Assembly (NCBI RefSeq): GCF_902706185.1
Contig: NZ_CACSJM010000008.1
Span: forward strand, 1-64,000
Reading direction: 5' to 3'
DNA: 64,000 nt
Source of the DNA: Roseomonas sp. 18066
GTDB lineage: Bacteria; Pseudomonadota; Alphaproteobacteria; Acetobacterales; Acetobacteraceae
Below the pieces are notes generated by a model. The model did not search any database, was not told the origin of the DNA, and saw nothing but the letters and a program-made list of their open reading frames with translations. Made by a program: the position numbers and the translations under genes. This document shows, in pieces, positions 7,934-15,742 of this stretch. Each line of letters begins with the position of its first letter. The first letter of the stretch is position 1.

Positions 7934-9282
7934 CGGCGTTCGACGCCATCGTGGTGGGGGCGGGCCAGGCCGGGCCGTCGCTCGCCGTGCGGCTGGCCGA
8001 GGCCGGGCAGCGCGTCGCCCTGGTCGAGCGCAGCCTGTTGGGCGGCACCTGCGTCAATCGCGGCTGCATGCCGACCAAGGCGCTGGTGGCCAGCGCGCGG
8101 GCCGCCCATGTGGCGCGGCGGGCGGCGGATTGGGGGGTTTCCGTGGGTGGCGCGGTGACGGCCGAGATGCCGCGCATCACCGCCCGGGCGCAGAAGGTGG
8201 CGAGCGACGCCCGCGGCAACCTGGCCCGCTGGCTGGAGGGCGTCGAGGGGCTGCGGCTGGTGCAGGGGCATGCGCGCTTCACCGCGCCCTTCACGCTGCA
8301 GGTCGGGCAGGAGGTGCTGACGGCGCCGCGCATCTTTCTCAATGTCGGCGCGCGGGCGGTGGTGCCGGAGGGGTTCGAGGGCGTCCCGTATTTGACCAGC
8401 AGCAGCATCCTGCAGATCACGCATCTGCCGCGGCATCTGCTGATCCTGGGCGGCAGCTATATCGGGCTGGAATTCGCCCAGGCCTATCGCCGCTTCGGCG
8501 CGGAGGTCACGGTGCTGGAACGCGGCGCCAAGCTGCTGCCGCGCGAGGATGACGACATTTCCGCCGCGATCCGGGCGATCCTGGAGAGCGAGGGCATCGC
8601 TGTTCATTGCAACGCCGGCGCGGTGCGCGGCTCGGCCGATGCGGGGGGCGTCACGCTGGGCTTCGGCGAGGGGCAGAGCGTCAGCGGGTCCGACCTGCTG
8701 GTGGCCACGGGGCGGCAGCCGAACACGGATGAGCTCGGGCTGGCCCTGGCCGGGATCGCGGTGGATGCGCGGGGCTATGTGACCGTGGACGACCGGCTGC
8801 AGACCAGTGTCGAAGGGGTCTATGCGCTGGGCGACTGCAATGGGCGCGGCGCCTTCACCCACACGGCCTATAACGACTTCGAGATCGTCGCCGCCAATCT
8901 GCTGGATGGCGAGGACCGGCGGGTCAGCCAGCGGGTTTCCGGCTATGCGCTGTATATCGATCCGCCCTTGGGGCGGGTCGGCATGACCGAGGCGGCGGCC
9001 CGTGCGGCGGGGCTGGATGTGCAGGTGTCGACGCGGCCGATGTCACGGGTCGGGCGAGCGGTGGAGCGGGGCGAGACGGCGGGCCTGATGAAGGTGGTGG
9101 CCGAGCGCGGCTCGGGCCGCATCCTGGGCGCCGCGATCCTGGGCATCGAGGGCGACGAGGCGATCCATGGCTTGCTGGACGCCATGCATGCCGGGGTGCC
9201 GCAGCAGGTGCTGCGCTGGGCCGTGCCGATCCACCCGACGGTGTCGGAGCTGATCCCGACGCTGTTGCAGGGTCTGCGCTGA
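7930..9282 (+). CDS. Mercuric-reductase-like FAD-dependent disulfide oxidoreductase
   Basis: 450 aa, class I pyridine nucleotide-disulfide oxidoreductase. The N-terminal FAD-binding VVGAGQAG is followed by the redox-active disulfide in GGTCVNRGCMPTK (C41, C46), an NAD(P)-binding GGSYIGLEF, the second FAD motif YALGDCNG, and the C-terminal HPTVSE base (H435/E440). It lacks the N-terminal HMA domain and the C-terminal Cys pair of true MerA, and no mer genes are near, so mercury reduction is not supported. It is closest to the MerA-like FAD-containing oxidoreductases of unknown substrate. It is translationally coupled to the DUF4126 gene. Confidence 0.88.
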   Translation: MTAFDAIVVGAGQAGPSLAVRLAEAGQRVALVERSLLGGTCVNRGCMPTKALVASARAAHVARRAADWGVSVGGAVTAEMPRITARAQKVASDARGNLARWLEGVEGLRLVQGHARFTAPFTLQVGQEVLTAPRIFLNVGARAVVPEGFEGVPYLTSSSILQITHLPRHLLILGGSYIGLEFAQAYRRFGAEVTVLERGAKLLPREDDDISAAIRAILESEGIAVHCNAGAVRGSADAGGVTLGFGEGQSVSGSDLLVATGRQPNTDELGLALAGIAVDARGYVTVDDRLQTSVEGVYALGDCNGRGAFTHTAYNDFEIVAANLLDGEDRRVSQRVSGYALYIDPPLGRVGMTEAAARAAGLDVQVSTRPMSRVGRAVERGETAGLMKVVAERGSGRILGAAILGIEGDEAIHGLLDAMHAGVPQQVLRWAVPIHPTVSELIPTLLQGLR

Positions 9283-9308
9283 TCTTTCTGACGAAAATAG
9301 AAGGGGGT

Positions 9309-9348
9309 GTGGGGGGATACCTCCCCCCACGCTTCCTTACTTCTTTTT
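9309..9348. terminator. Terminator between convergent flavoprotein and CoA-transferase genes
   Basis: Perfect 8-bp stem GTGGGGGG/CCCCCCAC (9309-9316 with 9323-9330), loop ATACCT, then a pyrimidine run ending TTCTTTTT on the plus strand. On the minus strand a T-rich stretch also follows, so it may serve both genes. Confidence 0.65.
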
Positions 9349-10576
9349 AAACGACGTTCTTGTTCTTCAGCTCGGCGATCTCCGCCTCGCTGAATCCCAC
9401 CCCCTTCAGGATGGCGTCGGTATGCTCGCCGATGGCCGGCGGGTGGCTGACGACGGCGCTCGGCGTGCGCGACAGCTGCACCGGCTGGCCGACATACTGC
9501 ACCGGCTTGCCGTCGCGCTCGAGGGTGCGGGCGATGCCGAGATGCTTCGACTGCACGTCCTCGAAGGCCTGGTCGATGGCGTTGATCGGGCCGCAGGGCA
9601 CGCCGGCCTCGTTCAGCGCCTCGACCCAGTCGGCGCTGGTGCGGGTCGCGGTGACGGCGGCGATCTCGGCGTTCAGCGTGTCGCGGTTCTTGCTGCGGGC
9701 GCTGCCGGTCGCGTAGTCCGGGTTGGCCAGCCAGTCCTTGCGGCCCAGCACCTCGGCGCTGCGTTCCCAGATGCGCTGGCCGCTGGCCGCGATGTTGATA
9801 TGGCCGTCGCTGGTCGGGAAGACGCCGGTCGGGATGCTGGTCGGGTGGTTGTTGCCGGCCTGCTTCGGCACGTCGCCGGCCATCAGCCAGCGGGCGGCCT
9901 GGAAGTCCAGCATGAAGAGCTGCGCCTCGAGCAGGCTGGTGTGCACCCACTGGCCGCGGCCGCTCTTCTGCCGCTCGAGCAGCGCGATCATGATGCCCTG
10001 GGAGCAGAAGATGCCGGCGCAGAGGTCGGCGATGGGGATGCCGACGCGCACCGGGCCCTGGCCGGGCAGGCCGGTGATCGACATCAGCCCGCCCATCCCT
10101 TGCGCGATCTGGTCGAAGCCCGGGCGCTTGGCATAGGGCCCGTCCTGGCCGAAGCCGGAGATCGAGGCCAGGATGATGCCGGGGTTCACCTTCTCCAGCG
10201 CCGCGTAGTTGATGCCGAGGCGGTCCTTCACGTCTGGGCGGAAATTCTCCACCACCACGTCGGCCTTCTCGACCAGGCGCAGGAAGAGCTTGAGGCCCTC
10301 CGGATCCTTCAGGTTCAGCGTCATGCCCCGCTTGTTGCGGTGCAGGTTCTGGAAGTCCGGCCCGTCGCGCGGGCCGCCCATCGGGTCGCCGGCGTCCAGC
10401 CCCTCGGGCATCTCGATCTTGATGACCTCGGCGCCCCAGTCGGCCAGCTGGCGGACACAGGTGGGGCCGGAGCGGACCCGGGTGAGGTCGAGGACGGTGA
10501 TGCCGGCCAGGGCGCTGGACGCGCGGGGGGCGGCATCCGTCTCCGGGGCCAGGGTGGCGAAGGGGCTGTCATTCAT
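9347..10576 (-). CDS. CaiB/BaiF-type family III CoA-transferase
   Basis: 409 aa. Family III CoA-transferases move CoA between carboxylic acids in the cytosol. Visible signatures: LDLTRVRSGPTCVRQLADWGAEVIKIE near the N-terminus, RNKRGMTLNLKDPEG, VVENFRPDVKDRLGI, the catalytic Asp in RPGFDQIAQGMGG (about D155), and GRGQWV followed by SLLEAQ. It is most like the CoA-transferases annotated as formyl-CoA or succinyl-CoA:acid transferases; the acid cannot be read from sequence. The ATG at 10576 has GAGGA 9 nt upstream. It is divergent from a GntR regulator that probably controls it. Confidence 0.93.
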   Translation of the reverse strand: MNDSPFATLAPETDAAPRASSALAGITVLDLTRVRSGPTCVRQLADWGAEVIKIEMPEGLDAGDPMGGPRDGPDFQNLHRNKRGMTLNLKDPEGLKLFLRLVEKADVVVENFRPDVKDRLGINYAALEKVNPGIILASISGFGQDGPYAKRPGFDQIAQGMGGLMSITGLPGQGPVRVGIPIADLCAGIFCSQGIMIALLERQKSGRGQWVHTSLLEAQLFMLDFQAARWLMAGDVPKQAGNNHPTSIPTGVFPTSDGHINIAASGQRIWERSAEVLGRKDWLANPDYATGSARSKNRDTLNAEIAAVTATRTSADWVEALNEAGVPCGPINAIDQAFEDVQSKHLGIARTLERDGKPVQYVGQPVQLSRTPSAVVSHPPAIGEHTDAILKGVGFSEAEIAELKNKNVV

Positions 10577-10635
10577 TGGGGGCGGTCCTCCTGCTCGGGG
10601 GAATCGCTAGCATGTTTCGACAGCAGTGCAAACTG

Positions 10636-10649
10636 TTGACGATCGACAA
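10636..10649. promoter_or_regulatory. Candidate GntR operator in CoA-transferase/GntR divergent region
   Basis: A 14-bp near-palindrome, TTGACGATCGACAA, is symmetrical except at the fourth position of each half. It sits between divergent genes, 60 nt upstream of the CoA-transferase start, where a GntR-family protein would be expected to bind. The TTGAC could also be a -35 element. Confidence 0.4.
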
Positions 10650-10671
10650 TCCCGTGTTTCATCCTGGGGCC

Positions 10672-11361
10672 ATGCCCCCCGACCAGCCTCCCGACCTTCC
10701 CGCCGAGCTGCTGCTGCTGCGCACCCGGTCGCTGACCTCGGTGGCGGCGCAGGAGATCGAGCGGCTGATCGTCAGCGGCACCCTGCCCGCCGGCAGCCGG
10801 CTGAACGAGCAGGCGCTGGCCGCGCGCCTCGGCATCAGCCGCGGCCCGGTGCGGGAGGCGGTGCGCGGGCTGGAGCGGCAGGGGCTGGTGGTCACGGTGG
10901 TGAACCAGGGAAGCTATGTGCGCAGCATCAGCGCCGAGGAGGCGATGGAGCTCTACGACCTGCGCGCCCTGCTGACCGGCCAGGCCTGCGAGCGGCTGGC
11001 AGCCGAGCCCCCGCCCGAGACGGCGCCGCGGCTGGAGGGGCTGGTGGCGCGGATGGAGCGGGCGGCCGATGCCGATGACGCGCCCGGCTACTACGCGCTG
11101 AACCTGGACTTCCACGCGGCGCTGCTGGAGCTGGGCAGCGGGCCGCGGGCGCAGCGGATCTATGCCGACCTCGGCAACGAGCTGAACCTGTTCCGCCGCC
11201 GCGCTTTGGTGCAGCCGGAGAAGATGCGCGAGAGCAATGCCGAGCATGCCGCCATCCTGGCGGCGATCCGCGCCGGCGACCCGGTGGCGGCGCGGGCGGC
11301 GGCGGAGGCGCATGTGCAGGGCGGCAAGCGCCGCTTCGCCGCCAGCCATACCCCCTTGTGA
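10672..11361 (+). CDS. GntR family transcriptional regulator (FCD domain)
   Basis: 229 aa. N-terminal winged helix-turn-helix with LPAGSRLNEQALAARLGISRGPVREAVRGLERQGLV (about residues 40-80), then an all-helical FCD effector domain (metal-binding type, with LDFHAALLE and a later EHAAILAAIRAGD). This is the FadR subgroup of GntR. Its divergent position suggests it responds to the substrate or product of the neighbouring CoA-transferase. MPPDQ at 10672 is the best start; longer starts would cross the putative operator. Confidence 0.9.
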   Translation: MPPDQPPDLPAELLLLRTRSLTSVAAQEIERLIVSGTLPAGSRLNEQALAARLGISRGPVREAVRGLERQGLVVTVVNQGSYVRSISAEEAMELYDLRALLTGQACERLAAEPPPETAPRLEGLVARMERAADADDAPGYYALNLDFHAALLELGSGPRAQRIYADLGNELNLFRRRALVQPEKMRESNAEHAAILAAIRAGDPVAARAAAEAHVQGGKRRFAASHTPL

Positions 11362-11373
11362 GACGGTTTTGCC

Positions 11374-11393
11374 GGCCCCATGTCGATGGGGTC
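11374..11393 (+). terminator. Hairpin after the GntR gene
   Basis: CCCCAT/ATGGGG with a GTCG tetraloop, extendable by G-C and G-T pairs, begins 13 nt after the GntR stop. No U-tract follows. It could end the GntR transcript or be the 5' structure of the small-ORF transcript that follows. Confidence 0.35.
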
Positions 11394-11404
11394 CGAAACC
11401 AACT

Positions 11405-11421
11405 GAAAGGAGGTGATCCAG
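11405..11421 (+). promoter_or_regulatory. Extended Shine-Dalgarno, 17-nt complement of 16S 3' end
   Basis: GAAAGGAGGTGATCCAG is perfectly complementary over 17 nt to the known 3' end of bacterial 16S rRNA (CTGGATCACCTCCTTTC). The AGGAGG core is 7 nt before a GTG codon, the ideal spacing. Ordinary genes in this window show 4-7 matches. Confidence 0.85.
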
Positions 11422-11495
11422 TGTCTCATTGCTCGACGTCGGCGTCCGTTGCCGATCGCTGGGTCGCTGGCCTCTCCACGAGGCCTGCGCGCTGA
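11421..11495 (+). CDS. 24-aa small ORF behind a full anti-SD complement
   Basis: GTG start, 24 sense codons and TGA; the peptide reads MSHCSTSASVADRWVAGL and ends STRPAR. It has one Cys, is rich in Ser/Ala/Arg, and has no membrane segment or known domain. The case for a real gene is the 17-nt perfect Shine-Dalgarno at optimal spacing and a strong terminator 47 nt after the stop. A small hairpin (GGCCTC/GAGGCC, 11469-11485) lies inside the ORF, which recalls leader peptides, but the next gene downstream is on the other strand, so no attenuated gene is obvious. It may be cotranscribed with the GntR gene or have its own promoter. I do not recognise the peptide family, so no function is assigned. 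Confidence 0.6.
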   Translation: MSHCSTSASVADRWVAGLSTRPAR

Positions 11496-11541
11496 ACGAC
11501 AGCAGCCGGCACGGCGACTGACGCCAGCCGACGACAATGCG

Positions 11542-11577
11542 GGGCGCCGGGCTTTCTCAGCCCGGCGCCCTTTTCTT
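11542..11577 (+). terminator. Strong intrinsic terminator of the small-ORF transcript
   Basis: An 11-bp perfect GC-rich stem (GGGCGCCGGGC/GCCCGGCGCCC, 11542-11552 with 11560-11570), loop TTTCTCA, then TTTTCTT on the plus strand. It overlaps the last codon of the converging M20 peptidase gene. Confidence 0.85.
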
Positions 11578-12889
11578 ATGCGGCGACGCCGCAGTGGCGC
11601 AGGATGGCCACAGCGATGTCCTGTGCGGCCTCGGTGACGCTGGCGGTCTCGACATATTCGTCGGGGCCGTGGGCGCTGTAGCCGGCCGGGCCATAGACCA
11701 CGCCCGGGATGCCCTGGGCGGCGTAATGCGCCGCATCGGTGACGCCGAGCATGCCCTCCAGCCGGACATCCCTGCCCGCCCCCTGCCGCGCCGCGACGAG
11801 GGCCGCGATCAACGGATGGTCCTCGGGCGTGTTGACGGGCGGGAAATGCAGGCCGTGCAGGTCCCAGAGGATTTCGGGCGGGTGCCCGGCCAGCCAGGGG
11901 TCGGTGGCGGCGAAGCGGGCGATGGCGGCCTCGAAGGTGCTTCGGACCTCGGCCGGGTCTTCCTGCGGCAGGAACTTCAGGTCGAAATCGATGACGCAGG
12001 TGTCGGGGACGATGCCGGGGTTGTTCAGCACGTTGGGCAGGCCGTCCGGCCCCAGGCCGACGCCGGCGACCATGACGCCGGGGCTGATGGTGTTCATCCC
12101 GGCGGGGAGATGCGGGAATTTCTTGTCGCGCCCCCATTGGGCTTCCAGCGCCTGGACGGCGGCGAGCAGCCTGGCCCCGAGCTCCAGCGCGTTGACGCTG
12201 CGCACCGGGACCAGGGCGGCGGCCTCCGACGGGTAGATCGAGGCAAAGCGGCGCGAGGAATGGCCGTTGCGGCCGCGCACCACCACCCGCACCCAGTCCA
12301 GCCCACCGGCCCAGGGGCGGATGCTGCCGGCGGTGCTCTCGGCGACCAGCACAGCCGTTGGCGCGGGTTTTTTGCGCGCGGCCAGCATGGCGCCGAAGCC
12401 GCCGGCTTCCTCGTCGACCACGGCGTGGAATTCCAGCCGGCCTTCGAGGGTGATTCCCAGGCGATGCAGCGCGCGGCAGGCGGCAAGGCAGGCGGCCAGC
12501 CCGGCCTTCATGTCGCCGGAGCCGCGGCCATACATTTTTCCGTCGGCCACCTCGGCGCCGAAGGGGTCGCGGGTCCAGGCGGCGCGGTCGCCCACCGGGA
12601 CCACATCGACATGGCCGCAGAGCGCCAGGCTCTTCTCCGATGTCCCCGGCAGGGAGGCGATCAGGTTGGGGCGGTCCGGGAAGGGATATTCGCGCGTCGT
12701 CGTGAAGCCCAGCGCCGTCAGCTCGGCTTCCAGCAAGTCCTGGACAGCGGTTTCGTCGTTCAGCCCGGGGGCGCGCTCGAACTTCGGATTGACGCTGGGG
12801 ATGCGCACCAGCCGGGCCAGCAGGTCCAGCGTGGCCGGCGCATCCTCGGCGACGGCCGCGCGCAGGCGGGCTTCGAGCGCAGCGCTCAT
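11576..12889 (-). CDS. M20 family metallopeptidase (ArgE/DapE-like deacylase)
   Basis: 437 aa, cytosolic di-zinc amidohydrolase. Zinc and catalytic motifs are seen: CGHVDVVP (His, Asp base), GSGDMKAG (bridging Asp), VVDEEAGG (catalytic Glu pair), a central dimerisation lid, and a late His in YSAHGPDEYV. It belongs to the ArgE/DapE/CPG2 group that cleaves N-acyl or peptide amides of amino acids. It is the last gene of a four-gene minus-strand operon and overlaps the upstream amidohydrolase by ATGA. Its likely role is the final hydrolysis of an acylated amino acid in that pathway; the substrate is unknown. Confidence 0.9.
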   Translation of the reverse strand: MSAALEARLRAAVAEDAPATLDLLARLVRIPSVNPKFERAPGLNDETAVQDLLEAELTALGFTTTREYPFPDRPNLIASLPGTSEKSLALCGHVDVVPVGDRAAWTRDPFGAEVADGKMYGRGSGDMKAGLAACLAACRALHRLGITLEGRLEFHAVVDEEAGGFGAMLAARKKPAPTAVLVAESTAGSIRPWAGGLDWVRVVVRGRNGHSSRRFASIYPSEAAALVPVRSVNALELGARLLAAVQALEAQWGRDKKFPHLPAGMNTISPGVMVAGVGLGPDGLPNVLNNPGIVPDTCVIDFDLKFLPQEDPAEVRSTFEAAIARFAATDPWLAGHPPEILWDLHGLHFPPVNTPEDHPLIAALVAARQGAGRDVRLEGMLGVTDAAHYAAQGIPGVVYGPAGYSAHGPDEYVETASVTEAAQDIAVAILRHCGVAA

Positions 12890-13653
12890 GCCGGCACCGC
12901 CGCGGCCATGGCCTGGCGCAGCAGCGGCGCCAGGCGGTCGGCCCAGAGGGTGACGGCAGCCTCATCGGCCAGCAGGTCCTGGCGGATCTCGATCAGCAGC
13001 GCCGGCACGCCGCGGGCATCGCCATGGACGGGCACGGTGTAATCCTCGGTGATCTCGATCTGGTAGGGCTGGTTGTCGCCGGTCTCGATGCCCTGGGCGC
13101 GCAGGCCCTCGATCAGCGGACGGGCGAGGCCGGTGGCGCGATCATAGAGAAACCCCGCCTCCCAAATGCGGGGGACGCCGCGATAGATGGGCGTGAAGCT
13201 ATGGACGCCGATGACGCAGGTCGGGCGGCCGGCGGATTTGCGCGCGTCCAGCTCGGCGGTCACCGCCTCGGCAAACGGGAAGAAAAGTTCCTGCTCGCGG
13301 GCGGCGCGGTCCTCGGCGGTGAGGCCGAGATTGCCCGGGATGGTCGTGTCCTCGCTGCGCTCCGGGATGCTGGAGGGCGTCCCCGGCGGGCGGTTGCAGT
13401 CGATCACCAGCCGCGAATAGCCCGTCGCGATCAGCATGGCGTCCAGCCGCGCCGACAGCGCCTGGGCCAGCAGCAGCGCGCCGGGGTCCCAGCCGATATG
13501 GCGGTCGATCTCGCCGGGCGGCAGGCCGAGGTCGCCCAGCGATTCCGGCAGTCGGTTGCTGGCATGCTCGCAAAGCAGCAGGCAGGGTGAGGCGCCGCCG
13601 CGATTGTGCCAGGTCACCGCCGGCGGCTCGCCGGGGCCGAGCAGCCGCGGCAT
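12886..13653 (-). CDS. N-formylglutamate amidohydrolase family protein
   Basis: 255 aa. The pattern LLLCEHASNRLP, RHIGWDPGA, RLVIDCNRPPGTPSSIPERSE, VIGVHSFTPIYRG and ALLIEIRQDLL is that of the HutG-like N-formylglutamate amidohydrolase family (Zn-dependent; the His/Glu of CEHAS and the His of VHSF fit). In histidine degradation this family releases formate from N-formylglutamate, but no hut genes are present, so the substrate is probably another N-acyl amino acid. The ATG at 13653 overlaps the stop of the glutamine-synthetase-like gene (TGATG). Confidence 0.9.
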   Translation of the reverse strand: MPRLLGPGEPPAVTWHNRGGASPCLLLCEHASNRLPESLGDLGLPPGEIDRHIGWDPGALLLAQALSARLDAMLIATGYSRLVIDCNRPPGTPSSIPERSEDTTIPGNLGLTAEDRAAREQELFFPFAEAVTAELDARKSAGRPTCVIGVHSFTPIYRGVPRIWEAGFLYDRATGLARPLIEGLRAQGIETGDNQPYQIEITEDYTVPVHGDARGVPALLIEIRQDLLADEAAVTLWADRLAPLLRQAMAAAVPA

Positions 13654-14969
13654 CAATAGACGGCCCGGTAGCGGGCGCAGAGATCTTCCGGCGACAGGCC
13701 TTCGACCAGCGCCATTTCCTTGCGCTTCACCGCCAGCAGGCACTTGCGGAGGTTCTCGGGCAGGGCGGCGGTCAGCAGCGGATCGGCCTCGAAGGCGGCC
13801 AGCGCGGCGGGCAGGTCGGCCGGCAGGCGGCGGACATTGAGCGAAGCCAGCTCGGCTTCCGGCAGTTCCGAAGGATCAGAATTGACCAGCGGCGGCTGCG
13901 CCAGGCCCTCGCGCAGGCCCGAGAGGCCGGCCAGCACCAGCCCGGCCAGCGCCAGATAGGGGTTGGCGGTGGCATCCGTGGCGCGGAACTCGACATTCAT
14001 CTGCTTCGCCGGATCGGCGCCGGGCATGGTGACCACGGGGCAGATGCGCAGCCCGGCCTCGCGGTTGCGCTCGCCCAGGCAGGCATAGGCGGCCGACCAG
14101 TGATGCGGCTGCAGGCGCAGATAGGAAATCGGGCTGGGCGCGGTCAGCGCCAGCAGCGCCGGCATGTGGCGAACGATGCCGGCGCAGAAACGGCCGGCGG
14201 CTTCCGACAGGGCGCCGGGGCGCGTCTCGTCGCGCATCGCCGGGCGGCCGCCGGCATCGCGCAGGCTCAGATGGATATGCACGCCATTGCCGACGCCGTC
14301 GGGCGCGGTCTTGGGGGCGAAGCTGGCGCGCCAGCCGCGCTCGGCGGCCAGCTCCTGCACCAGCAGGCGCAGCGCCACGGCGCGGTCGGCGGCGGTCAGC
14401 GGATCGGCCGGGCGCAGCGTCACCTCGAACTGGTCCTGGCCGTATTCCGGCAGGAACATTTCGGGCTCCAGGCCCGCCTGCTCCATCAGCGCCAGCAGAC
14501 GCGGGCCGAAAGGATCGGCGCGGCGCATGGCGGCCAGCGAAAAGGCCGGCGCCGCGGGCCAGTCGGCGCCGAGGATCTGGAATTCATGCTCGAAGCTGGA
14601 GAGCAGGGAGAACCCCGTCTCCTGCTGCAAGGTCTGCAGCGCCCGCTTCAGCAGGCTGCGCGGGCAGCACTCCCAGGGCTTGCCGTCCAGCGTCGCGATA
14701 TCCGACAAGAAGAAATGCAGCGGCGAGGCGCCGATCCCCTCCAGCCGCAGCCGCGTCGCCGGGTCGGGCAGCAGCCGCAGGTCGCCGGCGGAGCCCCAGG
14801 GGTTGTCCTCGGCGATGATGTCGAAGGGCGTCAGCGCCATGTTGGCCGGCACCCAGCCGGTGCCGCGGGCCAGATAGCCCTCCAGCGCGCCGACCGGAAA
14901 GCTGCGGCCGCGGGTGATGGCCACCAGGTCGGTGGTCAGGCAGGTGGCCAGCTCCGGCATCGTGGTCAT
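13653..14969 (-). CDS. Glutamine synthetase family protein (gamma-glutamyl ligase type)
   Basis: 438 aa, of the length and pattern of non-canonical GlnA homologues (PuuA/GlnT-like) rather than of the housekeeping enzyme. Seen are FEHEFQ (metal Glu), GVGNGVHIHLSL in place of GSGMHvHqSL, a YLRLQPHHWSA segment, and NVEFRATDATANPYLALAGL near the C-terminus. No adenylylation loop consensus is evident. Such ligases attach glutamate to an amine, as in gamma-glutamylputrescine or isopropylamine use. GAGGGAA precedes the ATG at 14969. It lies between an isochorismatase-like hydrolase and an N-formylglutamate amidohydrolase, suggesting a gamma-glutamylated or acylated amino acid intermediate. Confidence 0.9.
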   Translation of the reverse strand: MTTMPELATCLTTDLVAITRGRSFPVGALEGYLARGTGWVPANMALTPFDIIAEDNPWGSAGDLRLLPDPATRLRLEGIGASPLHFFLSDIATLDGKPWECCPRSLLKRALQTLQQETGFSLLSSFEHEFQILGADWPAAPAFSLAAMRRADPFGPRLLALMEQAGLEPEMFLPEYGQDQFEVTLRPADPLTAADRAVALRLLVQELAAERGWRASFAPKTAPDGVGNGVHIHLSLRDAGGRPAMRDETRPGALSEAAGRFCAGIVRHMPALLALTAPSPISYLRLQPHHWSAAYACLGERNREAGLRICPVVTMPGADPAKQMNVEFRATDATANPYLALAGLVLAGLSGLREGLAQPPLVNSDPSELPEAELASLNVRRLPADLPAALAAFEADPLLTAALPENLRKCLLAVKRKEMALVEGLSPEDLCARYRAVY

Positions 14970-14980
14970 GTCCGTTTCCC

Positions 14981-15607
14981 TCAGGCGCGCAGGGCTTCGA
15001 GGCGGGCGACGACGGTGTCGGTGTCGGTCTCCCAGCAATAGCCGGCGAAGGCCGACAGCGCCGCCGCGTCGCGCTCGGGCGTGTAGGTGGCGCAGGCATC
15101 GGTCACCAGCGTCACCAGATAGCCACGATCGGCCGCGTCGCGCACCGCCATGTCGACGCATTGGTCGGTGACCACGCCGGCGACGATCAGCATGCGCGTG
15201 CCCAGGTTGCGCAGCACATAATCGATATTGGTCGAGTTGAAGACGCCCGACGAGGTCTTCGGCAGGATGATCTCGTCCTCGATCGGGGCGAGCGCGTCGA
15301 TGACCCGGCCCTCCGGCGCGCCCTTCGGCACATGCATGTCGGACAGCTTGTGGTCCAGCGAGCGGTCGCGGCCGTGGCGGGTCAGGCTTTCGATGATGGT
15401 ATGCAGCACGTCGACGCCCGCCGCGCGCGCCGCCGCCAGCAGCCGCTGCTGGTTCGGCACCACCAGCCGGTCCAGCCGGTCGTGGTAATAGTCGCCGCCG
15501 TCGTGCTCCGCGGTCCGCTCACACCAGATCTTCTGCATGTCGACCAACAGGAGAGAAATTTCGCCGGCGGCGTAGGGGGCGTCTCGGCGGGTGGGCTGGC
15601 TGGGCAT
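14981..15607 (-). CDS. Cysteine hydrolase, isochorismatase family
   Basis: 208 aa. The complete triad of the family is visible: Asp in SLLLVDMQKIW, Lys in ILPKTSSGVF and Cys in VVTDQCVDMAVRDA. The family includes isochorismatases, nicotinamidases, N-carbamoylsarcosine amidases and ureidoacrylate amidases; a cis-peptide before the Cys and the DAADRGY segment fit all. As first gene of the GS/formylglutamate/M20 operon, an amidase role is more plausible than isochorismate hydrolysis. MPSQ at 15607 has AGGGA upstream; the longer frame lacks a site. Confidence 0.88.
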   Translation of the reverse strand: MPSQPTRRDAPYAAGEISLLLVDMQKIWCERTAEHDGGDYYHDRLDRLVVPNQQRLLAAARAAGVDVLHTIIESLTRHGRDRSLDHKLSDMHVPKGAPEGRVIDALAPIEDEIILPKTSSGVFNSTNIDYVLRNLGTRMLIVAGVVTDQCVDMAVRDAADRGYLVTLVTDACATYTPERDAAALSAFAGYCWETDTDTVVARLEALRA

Positions 15608-15742
15608 GCGTCGGTCCCTGGCTGCGCGGTCTGTCGATTCCATTACAGACTTCATGATGGCGGGTGAAGATGAAATATCATTGACAGCGCGCGCCAGGGG
15701 CGATGTGCTGCCGTCTCCCCTCCCCGCGCGGAAGCCAGGCCC
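15608..15742. promoter_or_regulatory. Divergent promoter region of the GS-like operon and orphan SBP
   Basis: 135 bp between divergent starts with a local AT-rich stretch (GAAATATCATTGACA). TTGACA at 15681-15686 followed after 17 nt by TGTGCT is a plausible plus-strand sigma-70 promoter for the SBP gene. No clear operator was found. Confidence 0.35.

Noticed and set aside
7930-9282. True mercuric reductase (merA)
   Set aside because: No N-terminal HMA domain, no C-terminal vicinal Cys pair and no mer operon neighbours.
11405-11421. The 16S complement as a remnant of an rRNA gene
   Set aside because: Only these 17 nt match and no 16S sequence flanks them. The position before a start codon and a terminator explains the match better as a Shine-Dalgarno.
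12886-13653. hutG of a histidine utilisation operon
   Set aside because: No hutH, hutU, hutI or hutF in the neighbourhood; partners are GS-like and M20 genes.
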